The translations under genes and the position numbers were made by a program. From assembly GCF_024529975.1 (NCBI RefSeq), contig NZ_AP024897.1, positions 3,286,001 to 3,350,000 on the forward strand: 64,000 nucleotides of DNA. The letters run 5' to 3'. The notes under the pieces are model-generated. The model ran no database searches and was not told the origin of the DNA. It saw nothing but the letters and a program-made list of their open reading frames with translations. Each line of letters begins with the position of its first letter. Positions within the stretch are counted from its first letter, which is position 1. Below are positions 8,505-15,034 of this stretch, piece after piece. The DNA comes from Vibrio quintilis. Its GTDB lineage: Bacteria; Pseudomonadota; Gammaproteobacteria; Enterobacterales; Vibrionaceae.

Positions 8505-8580
8505 GTCCCCTTAGTTCAGCCGGATAGAACAAGGACCTCCTAAGTCTTAGACACAGGTTCGAATCCTGTAGGGGACGCCA
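8505..8580 (+). tRNA. tRNA-Arg (anticodon CCT)
   Basis: The 76-nt gene includes an encoded CCA end. The acceptor stem pairs GTCCCCT with AGGGGAC, the anticodon loop is CTCCTAA (anticodon CCT, reading AGG), and the T loop is GTTCGAAT. This is the counterpart of E. coli argW, a well-known phage integration site. The phage-like replication genes lie about 130 bases downstream, but no integrase or duplicated 3' end of the tRNA was seen in the window. Confidence 0.95.
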
Positions 8581-8706
8581 CTTCAGCCTGTTGCCTAAAA
8601 TAACAGTATCCCATTCTCATGACTTCCTGTTGTCATTCACAGCTACTAATCTACACACAACTGTCATAAAATAATCCTCTGATAACGACTAAACTGAGAG
8701 ATAATT

Positions 8707-9696
8707 TTGAGCGCTAAGTTTACGCACCTCGCCTGGCAGTTTCATACCCAAACCCCGGTTGAAAAACTCGTATTGCTGATGCTGGCAGATAATTCCGACC
8801 AGCAGGGGTATGTATTGCTTGATCTCGACCAGGCTGCGCCTTTATGTTCTCTGTCAGCTTATGCTCTGGCGGATTGCCTGACAAATCTGGCACAACAGGG
8901 CCTGATAGAAAAAGAAGGGCTGGAACGCAAAAAGGGCAAAGAAATCCACATTTTTAAAATTGTGGAGCAACCGGAACAGCCTGTCTCTGTTCCGGAACCT
9001 CATCAGAACACTGAACCACGGCTTACTCCTGCCCCCGTGACACCGCCTTCGGTAAATCAGGTTGAGACTTCATCCGGTGCAATCCCGGAATGGGCAACAA
9101 AAGAGCTTTCTTTCAGTGGCATCAACAGTCATCAGCAACAACAGGTTTGGGATGCTTTCCGGAAATCGATTGATTTTAGCCAGCTATCCTGCACACCTTT
9201 AGCCCGGCTTGAGCGATACCTGCAAAACTGGCTTCAGGAACAGACTAAAAATAAGCAGAATTCTTTTTCCGGTGCTGCGCAAACAAAAGGAAAAAACAGA
9301 CCGCAGCAGAATAACTTTACAAAGCCGGTAACTGTAAACCAAAATGACAGACAAGAATTTATTTCAACCCATGATCTGGACGAATATACAATTCCATCCT
9401 GGGCTGAAAAGGCATTCAGATTTTCAGCTGTGACTACGGATCATAATTTGATCTGGCAAAAGTTTGTTTTGTGGCATAAATCAAAAGCAAATGAGTTATT
9501 AGCCGTCAGTAAATTAGAGAATAAGCTCAAATACTGGTTAGCCAATGAGAAATTAAATGAAGACAGAAAAACGCGGACCCAAGGACATTCAGGCACTTCA
9601 GAACAAACTCAGGGAGATGGGCATCGACGCAAACTTAGCCCATCTGAGCGCTTCCGGCAACAACTCATCCAGCAGGGAAAAAAACCAACCTTCTGA
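8707..9696 (+). CDS. DnaT-like replication protein with winged-helix N-terminus and two DnaT-type repeats
   Basis: The 329-residue protein opens with a winged-helix-like segment (about 1-85: HLAWQ, KLVLLMLADNSD, then a GLIEKEGLE recognition-like end) resembling the start of phage O-type replication proteins. Two repeats follow, at about 132-180 (IPEWATKELSFSG ... LERYLQNWL) and 230-280 (IPSWAEKAFRFSA ... LENKLKYWL), resembling the DnaT single-strand-binding domain; the linkers are Q/N/P-rich and probably disordered. The first codon is TTG at 8707 with GAGAG 7 bases upstream; no nearby ATG fits. Its 3' end overlaps the next gene by 140 bases in another frame. The inferred role is helping load the replicative helicase, perhaps at restart. 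The function is not proven. Confidence 0.6.
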   Translation: MSAKFTHLAWQFHTQTPVEKLVLLMLADNSDQQGYVLLDLDQAAPLCSLSAYALADCLTNLAQQGLIEKEGLERKKGKEIHIFKIVEQPEQPVSVPEPHQNTEPRLTPAPVTPPSVNQVETSSGAIPEWATKELSFSGINSHQQQQVWDAFRKSIDFSQLSCTPLARLERYLQNWLQEQTKNKQNSFSGAAQTKGKNRPQQNNFTKPVTVNQNDRQEFISTHDLDEYTIPSWAEKAFRFSAVTTDHNLIWQKFVLWHKSKANELLAVSKLENKLKYWLANEKLNEDRKTRTQGHSGTSEQTQGDGHRRKLSPSERFRQQLIQQGKKPTF

Positions 9697-10306
9697 GGAA
9701 CCGGAAGAGAATTATGCGCCGGTGTCAGATTCTCATCAGACCGGCGACATTCCTTCAGACTGGTGCAATCATGTATTTGGCTCTTTTCTCAGTATTTATG
9801 AAACCCAATGGGAATATCAGTATGGCAGCCTGCCGACCGGCAGATTTATTGAATTTGCTGCTGCTATTGATGTAGAAAAACTCAACCGGTTATTAAAACA
9901 TTGCCATGAGCGGATTCAGATGGGAAATAGCTGGCCGCCTCAAATGGGCGAACTCTGGGTGCTGAAAGATGCATTAACCGCGGAAGAGTTGTTAGACAGC
10001 CGCATCCGGGTGCTATCCCGAATGCCAGAAAACCAGATAGAAAAGTGGCTGGTGCAAAATAAACTCTTCAATTTAAAGCACCTGGCTGAAAACAAACTTG
10101 ATGAACAATTTAAAAAATATTATTTAGAAGCCAGACGCCTGAAAGAAAAAGGACTGCTTCGTACGGATGTGCCAGAGCACCCGCAGCTGAGCAGCAGTTC
10201 GGTCAAAAACCTCAATGATGTAATGCGGGAAGACTATGAACAAAAACATGGGAAGCGCCTCCATCCCAGAATTCGCCAGATACTAAAACACGATTCAGAA
10301 GAATAA
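9557..10306 (+). CDS. Lambda-P-like helicase-loader-type protein (tentative)
   Basis: The 249-residue protein has a polar, probably disordered first 60 residues. A helical core follows at about 65-140 (DWCNHVFGSFLSIYE, then NSWPPQMGELWVL, which recalls the wPPs.geF segment of phage P proteins), and then a charged helical tail. In phage lambda, P binds DnaB and delivers it to O at the origin. The ATG at 9557 has GAGA about 6 bases upstream, which gives a 140-base overlap with the DnaT-like gene in the +1 frame. The next ATG, 9617, also overlaps and has no properly spaced ribosome-binding site. Translational coupling with the upstream gene is likely. The family assignment is weak; the gene itself is well supported by length and context. 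Confidence 0.5.
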   Translation: MKTEKRGPKDIQALQNKLREMGIDANLAHLSASGNNSSSREKNQPSEEPEENYAPVSDSHQTGDIPSDWCNHVFGSFLSIYETQWEYQYGSLPTGRFIEFAAAIDVEKLNRLLKHCHERIQMGNSWPPQMGELWVLKDALTAEELLDSRIRVLSRMPENQIEKWLVQNKLFNLKHLAENKLDEQFKKYYLEARRLKEKGLLRTDVPEHPQLSSSSVKNLNDVMREDYEQKHGKRLHPRIRQILKHDSEE

Positions 10307-10354
10307 AAATCGGGGTTTTAAAGCCCGACAGATCTTCAGCACTAATTCTGACAT

Positions 10355-10381
10355 AAAAAAAGCGCCATAATGGCGCTTTTT
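10355..10381. terminator. Bidirectional terminator between the P-like gene and pectate lyase
   Basis: AAAAAAGCGCC - ataa - GGCGCTTTTT forms a stem with A-run on one side and T-run on the other, so it can end both converging transcripts. A weaker stem (TCGGG ... CCCGA) precedes it at 10309-10328. Confidence 0.85.
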
Positions 10382-10414
10382 ATTAAAAGGAAATTAATAC
10401 TTGTAATTGTCTGA

Positions 10415-11485
10415 TTAAAGTTTTTTAACGTCTGATTTCTTAACCTGACAGTTTGTAGTATTCCATTTTTCTCCGATTTTCTTAGATTCACCTTGTCCTT
10501 TTTGTACACCTTTGTATACAACACAGACTTTTGGCTTACCAGATTTGTAGTTTTTGATTTTCAGGTTTTTGATTTTAGCTTTGTCACCGTAGTTTTTGTT
10601 CACACCGACAACACTACCAATTTTTGCGTCGATTTTAACGTTATCGATAACAATGTTTCTTGGTCCGCCGTTGTTCGTACAGTTACCACATGAACGCCAT
10701 AATTTACCGTGCTGACCTTTCAGTGTGAAGCCGCCTTTTACAGTTGTTGTTGTGCCGTTTTTCGCATTATGCTGGAAAACTTTGTCTGGTTTGCCACCAG
10801 GGCCACTTTTACTGTTATAAGCCATACCACCGATGATGGTCATTGATTTCGCTGTTTTGGTCAGTGTTGCTGCATCTTCACAGATGTCTTTCCAAACAAC
10901 GTTTTTCAGCGTACAGTTCCCTTTCTTACAGTGGATACCATCTGAACCACCGCTTTTAGAGATTTTAACGTTTTTCACTGTTGCGTTAATCAAAGTTAAC
11001 ACAGGTGGCTGATCCTCACTGTCACCTTTACAGCTCAAACCAATTGTTTTACCGCCACAATCCACAGTTTCATTTTTGAACGTTGCACCAGCTTTACACT
11101 TGCTGGAACCAGCGGTTTCAATGAGATCTGTTAATTGCGGAACCGTGCTTGTTACGTTTGACAGGTGAGATTCACCCGCGTCATCGTAAACTTTAACCCA
11201 GTACCAGTAATCTTTATATGCGCTTGCATCATCATCTTCAGAAACAAAACGATCTGTATCTACTGCAGAAAGTTGCGTCGCATCATCAAAAGAACTGGTT
11301 TCGCTTCGGTAAACTTCCTGACGAGCCACTGAATCTACATCAGTAGACCAAGTCAGAATATTTTCACCATCTGCCTGAGTTAACATTAACGTTGTATCTG
11401 CTGCATATGCTGTAGAAACAGATGCAGAGATTGCCATTACAAGTGAAGCAATTTTCACTGACGTCTTTAATAATTTCATTTTCAT
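10415..11485 (-). CDS. Secreted pectate lyase, polysaccharide lyase family 3 type
   Basis: The enzyme cuts de-esterified polygalacturonate by beta-elimination outside the cell. The 356-residue precursor has a signal peptide ending near residue 28 (AYA-AD). Residues ~30-118 look like a fibronectin-III-like domain (ILTWSTDVDSV ... YWYWVKVYD). The parallel beta-helix catalytic domain, ~120-350, has the PL3 motifs DGIHC (182-186), WKDICEDAAT (198-207) and DKVFQHN (234-240), and many paired cysteines. The next ATG (residue 3) is equally good as start; AAGGTG lies just before the first. It faces the P-like gene across a shared terminator. Upstream lies a KdgR-like dyad and a long AT-rich stretch. 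It should act after the CE8/CE12 esterase encoded at 1133-3733. Confidence 0.88.
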   Translation of the reverse strand: MKMKLLKTSVKIASLVMAISASVSTAYAADTTLMLTQADGENILTWSTDVDSVARQEVYRSETSSFDDATQLSAVDTDRFVSEDDDASAYKDYWYWVKVYDDAGESHLSNVTSTVPQLTDLIETAGSSKCKAGATFKNETVDCGGKTIGLSCKGDSEDQPPVLTLINATVKNVKISKSGGSDGIHCKKGNCTLKNVVWKDICEDAATLTKTAKSMTIIGGMAYNSKSGPGGKPDKVFQHNAKNGTTTTVKGGFTLKGQHGKLWRSCGNCTNNGGPRNIVIDNVKIDAKIGSVVGVNKNYGDKAKIKNLKIKNYKSGKPKVCVVYKGVQKGQGESKKIGEKWNTTNCQVKKSDVKKL

Positions 11486-11516
11486 AACACCTTCGTTTTA
11501 AACAACCGCATTCAAT

Positions 11517-11533
11517 ATGAAACATCGGTTTAT
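11517..11533 (-). promoter_or_regulatory. KdgR-like dyad upstream of pectate lyase
   Basis: ATGAAACatcgGTTTAT is an inverted repeat (AAAC-N4-GTTT core with flanking AT) 31 bases upstream of the lyase start. It resembles both the KdgR consensus and the dyad at 1076-1095 before the esterase gene. This is motif resemblance only. Confidence 0.4.
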
Positions 11534-12270
11534 TTTATGCAAAAGCTTTTTTCATTCATTATTAAAATTTGTGGATTCAGACAATAAAATAATAAAACAA
11601 TATTGACATAAGAATAAGTAAAGCGGTATTAGGAATAAATATTTAAATAAATAAGAACATTTAATTATATTTTAAAAAAACACAACACAATTACAACAAT
11701 CCTCATAAAAACATACGGTTACACATAAAACATGGCGTACCAAATAATCATAACACCATTAAAATCCAGTGCTAAACTATATTCAGCAACATAAATTGCC
11801 TTTAAAAAACAAATCTTAAGAATATAAACAGAACAGGTGCAGATAAAATTTATTACAGAATGATAAAACTTCTTTCACATAAACATTTTCTAGAGTAAAA
11901 ACTTAATTTATAAATTACCGTACAGATTACTAATTAATTAACATTAGTGACATGTCATGAAATATTGTTTTTCCTGTAAAAAAACATCTCAAATAGGTGC
12001 ATAATTAATAATATTGAAAGATAAAATAACAAAAAGGTTATTAGTCAGTAATAAAAAACACATCGTTTTTTATTTGAACTATGAATTAAATTTTCAAACA
12101 TATAAACTGGTAAACCAATTCTTTCTTTAAAACCATAGTGAGTTATTGGTGAATTAAAAAATATTAATTTTTGCCGTATGAGTCACTTTATCTGTCATAC
12201 CTGCTCATCACCACCAACAAAACTGCAACCGGAAGATACTTCCCATACCTGCCGGTACCACAAAAAGAAA
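11534..12270. other. Gene-free, strongly AT-rich region upstream of pectate lyase
   Basis: No credible gene was found on either strand in about 740 bases. The first 600 bases are visibly poorer in G and C than anything else in the window, with runs of A, T and TTAATTAA-like steps. Such DNA is typically bound by H-NS and often marks acquired, silenced genes with large promoters. The only open frame nearby (12188-12469, minus) lies over the palindromic repeat and looks spurious. Confidence 0.6.
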
Positions 12271-12274
12271 CGCT

Positions 12275-12321
12275 TATACCCAAGCAACCTGAAGATGCAG
12301 GATTCAGGTTGCTTGGGTATA
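12275..12321. repeat. Palindromic repeat, copy 1 (19-bp perfect arms, 9-nt loop)
   Basis: The left arm is 12275-12293 (tatacccaagcaacctgaa), the right arm 12303-12321 is its exact complement, and the loop is gatgcagga. The same palindrome recurs at 13287-13339 with a different loop, so the arms and not the loops are conserved. It resembles the short intergenic palindromes scattered in many Vibrio genomes. Confidence 0.9.
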
Positions 12322-12508
12322 TATAATTTCTGGCCAGGCATTCCAGATTGATAAGACGGAGCAGAATAAAAAATTCATAACATCGTCTCAGAAAGAAAAG
12401 AGTCACTGCGGCATGCGACAATAAAGAAGGGTAGAACCTCCGACGACAGACCGGAGTGAGTTCAATCAATCAACAAAATTGACATTTTGCTTACAAACTA
12501 ACGTCATC

Positions 12509-12517
12509 TGGTATGAT
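12509..12517 (+). promoter_or_regulatory. Possible extended -10 promoter for the 168-residue gene
   Basis: TGGTATGAT has the TGnTATnnT form of an extended -10 box. A weak CTTACA 16 bases upstream could serve as -35. It lies about 130 bases before the start codon of the gene at 12648. Confidence 0.35.
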
Positions 12518-12647
12518 ATCTTTTTGTGTATTTCGGTGTTGAATATTATAGCTGTAAAGTGATAACTTAAACACTAAAAAGACGTGCTTCACCTGAAGTA
12601 CAAATTAGTCTAGTATTGTTATTAATAAAAATATCCATAACTCGTGA

Positions 12648-13154
12648 ATGAAAAAAAGTAATCTGGAAACGAACACAGGTCATCGCTTCATATCGAAAGC
12701 GAAAACTGCCTACAAAATTCATATTCACACACCAGATGACAAAGTATTGCACCGCTCTGTCGGATTTATCCGAATCGGCGATAGGAAAGGCCTGAAAAAG
12801 GCTATCAAACTACGCAATGAACTAGGTCGTCAAATGTGGGGAAGGTTTTGGCGTATGCTGTTGAAAGACCCTTACCTGATGACCCGCCTTCCGCATAGTC
12901 TTGAGCCAAAGATTATTTATAAACCCCGGCCAACAAAAGACAACCCGGATTACCGGGACGCATGTTATATTGCGGCGTGGCGGACTTATAGTGAAGACGG
13001 GACATGCCATTTCAAAAGTGTCGTCTGTTCTATCAATAAGCATGGGAAGTTAGCCGCTTACAGCAAGACCAAAAAAGCACTGCTTGAAGCGCATAAAGAC
13101 TACCTTGATATACTGCTTTATATGGGAAGGCTGAATAGTATTGATCTGAAATAG
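12648..13154 (+). CDS. Uncharacterised 168-residue basic protein, possibly two AP2-like DNA-binding repeats
   Basis: I do not recognise this gene. The protein is basic (rich in K and R). It seems to hold two similar units: ~10-65 (YKIHIHTPDDK ... GLKKAIKLRNELGRQ) and ~100-160 (CYIAAWRTYSEDG ... TKKALLEAHKDYL), each three strands followed by a helix. That pattern is seen in AP2-like and integrase-arm DNA-binding domains, but no signature residues prove it. The ATG at 12648 lacks a good ribosome-binding site. The gene stands alone between two copies of a perfect palindromic repeat and beside AT-rich DNA, which suggests acquired DNA. It could be a small DNA-binding regulator or a remnant of a mobile element. 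Function unknown. Confidence 0.55.
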   Translation: MKKSNLETNTGHRFISKAKTAYKIHIHTPDDKVLHRSVGFIRIGDRKGLKKAIKLRNELGRQMWGRFWRMLLKDPYLMTRLPHSLEPKIIYKPRPTKDNPDYRDACYIAAWRTYSEDGTCHFKSVVCSINKHGKLAAYSKTKKALLEAHKDYLDILLYMGRLNSIDLK

Positions 13155-13286
13155 CGTTTTTTCTTTCTCTCAACAGTAAATCAGGACACCGGCTCTGACC
13201 GGCACCCCTGGATTTTTCAGCGACTTCCTCACTTCTGGACTCATCACCTGATTCACAATTCAGCTGTCGTTATGTTACGGAACAAT

Positions 13287-13339
13287 GCATATACCCAAGC
13301 AACCTGAATCATGTATCTTCAGGTTGCTTGGGTATATGC
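13287..13339. repeat. Palindromic repeat, copy 2 (22-bp perfect arms, 9-nt loop)
   Basis: Arms are 13287-13308 and 13318-13339, exact complements; the loop is tcatgtatc. The core atacccaagcaacctgaa is identical to copy 1 at 12275-12321. It lies between the 168-residue gene and the gltX terminator. Confidence 0.9.
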
Positions 13340-13371
13340 CTGTGGCAGCGCGAAGGCACACAGAAGAAATA

Positions 13372-13399
13372 AAAAATGCCGGCAAAAGCCAGCATTTTT
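13372..13399 (-). terminator. Terminator of gltX
   Basis: The hairpin AAAAATGCCGGC-aaaa-GCCAGCATTTTT has one mismatch and lies about 20 bases past the gltX stop. On the minus strand the stem is followed by T-residues. Confidence 0.75.
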
Positions 13400-13419
13400 A
13401 TCATCAATTCAGCGCCATT

Positions 13420-14847
13420 TTATTGAGCATTTGCTTCTCTGGCTTCAATAAATTCAATCGCCATTTCAATACGCTGAATCACCCGTTCTTTCCCTATCAG
13501 GTTCATTGTTGCATCGACCGAAGGAGACTGGCCAATCCCCGTGACAGCAACACGTAATGGCATACCGACTTTCCCCATCCCCACTTCAAGTTCTTCACAT
13601 ACAGAAGCAATCACCTGATGCAAGCTCTCAGTATTCCACGGATTAAGCGCTTTTATTTTTTCAAGTGCCAATGATAATGGTGCTTTAGCAACACCTCTCA
13701 GGTGTTTTTTCGCAGCACCGGGCTCAAAAGCATCAAAATCTTCATAGAAGTACCGGGACTGCTGAGCCAGTTCAACCAATGTATTACAACGCTCACCGAC
13801 TAACTGAATCACAGCTGTAATTGCAGGTCCGTTTTCTTTATGAATGTTTTGCTGATCTAAATGCCATTGTAAATGTTTAGCTACATACTCGGGATCTGAG
13901 TTTTTAATATATTGATTATTCAACCATAACAGCTTGTCAGTATTAAATGCAGAAGCCGATTTACTAATCGCATCCAGACTAAAATACTCAATCATTTCAT
14001 CCCGGGTAAAAATTTCCTGATCACCATGTGACCATCCCAAACGGACTAAATAATTATTTAACGCATTCGGTAAATAACCTTCATCACGATACTGCATCAC
14101 GGACACAGCGCCATGACGCTTCGACAATTTAGCTCCATCGTCACCCAGAATCATGGCACAATGAGCAAATGTCGGGACCGGCGCTTCAAGCGCCAGATAG
14201 ATATTAATCTGCCGGGCGGTATTATTGATATGGTCTTCACCACGGACGACATGGGTAATCCCCATATCCCAATCATCAACCACAACACAGAAGTTATACG
14301 TTGGTGAGCCATCAGTCCGGCGAATAATCAGATCATCCAGCTGATCATTGCGAATTTCAATCCGGCCACGGATCTGATCGTCAAAGACAACACTCCCCTC
14401 TTTCGGGTTACAAAAACGAACCACATACGGATCGCTTTCTTTAGCCGCTTCGTTCACCGCTTTAATTTTTGGGTGATTCGCATCGTAACGTGGATTTTCT
14501 TTATTCGCTTCCTGTTCTGCACGAATCTCATCCAGTAATTCCTTTGAAGCATAACACTTATAAGCTTTACCGGCTGCCAGCAACTGGTCCACGGCCTCAT
14601 TATAGCGATCAAAACGTTTTGTCTGGTAGTACGGACCTTCATCCCAATCCAGCTCTAACCAGCTCATGCCTTCAAGAATTGCATCCACAGCTTCCTGAGT
14701 TGAACGCTCCAGATCTGTATCTTCAATACGTAAGACAAATTCTCCTGCCTGGTTCTTTGCATAGAGCCAGGAATAAAGTGCTGTACGGGCACCACCAACA
14801 TGAAGAAACCCTGTCGGGCTTGGAGCAAAACGCGTTTTAACCGTCAT
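13420..14847 (-). CDS. gltX: Glutamyl-tRNA synthetase
   Basis: The enzyme charges tRNA-Glu with glutamate in the cytoplasm. It is a 475-residue class I synthetase with the HIGH-type motif in [20 protein letters not shown] (residues ~8-27), the KMSKS-type motif in KLSKRHG and a C-terminal helical anticodon-binding domain. Length is normal for the discriminating bacterial enzyme (E. coli 471). AAAGGT precedes the ATG by about 8 bases. It has its own terminator and is divergent from copA. Confidence 0.97.
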   Translation of the reverse strand: MTVKTRFAPSPTGFLHVGGARTALYSWLYAKNQAGEFVLRIEDTDLERSTQEAVDAILEGMSWLELDWDEGPYYQTKRFDRYNEAVDQLLAAGKAYKCYASKELLDEIRAEQEANKENPRYDANHPKIKAVNEAAKESDPYVVRFCNPKEGSVVFDDQIRGRIEIRNDQLDDLIIRRTDGSPTYNFCVVVDDWDMGITHVVRGEDHINNTARQINIYLALEAPVPTFAHCAMILGDDGAKLSKRHGAVSVMQYRDEGYLPNALNNYLVRLGWSHGDQEIFTRDEMIEYFSLDAISKSASAFNTDKLLWLNNQYIKNSDPEYVAKHLQWHLDQQNIHKENGPAITAVIQLVGERCNTLVELAQQSRYFYEDFDAFEPGAAKKHLRGVAKAPLSLALEKIKALNPWNTESLHQVIASVCEELEVGMGKVGMPLRVAVTGIGQSPSVDATMNLIGKERVIQRIEMAIEFIEAREANAQ

Positions 14848-14971
14848 TATGATTTACCTTTATCCTGATACTTCAGATGGCTGTTCATAAGCCAAAATTT
14901 GGCCGTATTCTAGCACTCGCTTATCCGTTCAGACAATGACCCTTTGATTTTAATCCGCATCAGATTAACAC

Positions 14972-15002
14972 TTGACCTTTCCCTTAAGTCAGGGTTTATC
15001 GT
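14972..15002 (+). promoter_or_regulatory. CueR/MerR-type copper-responsive promoter of copA
   Basis: TTGACC and TATCGT are separated by 19 bases instead of 17, with a dyad (CCCT-taagtc-AGGG) centred in the spacer. A 19-base spacer over a dyad is the hallmark of promoters activated by MerR-family regulators, in which the activator untwists the spacer. It lies 33 bases before the copA start. No cueR gene is in the window. Confidence 0.7.
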
Positions 15003-15034
15003 TGCATACAAAGATACCCGGAAGAGGAACAACG

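Noticed and set aside
8505..10306. Integrated prophage at tRNA-Arg
   Set aside because: There is no integrase, no duplicated tRNA 3' end, and no structural or lysis genes; only the two replication-like genes are present.
12188..12469. 93-residue minus-strand open frame
   Set aside because: It runs through the palindromic repeat and shows no protein-like composition or start signal.
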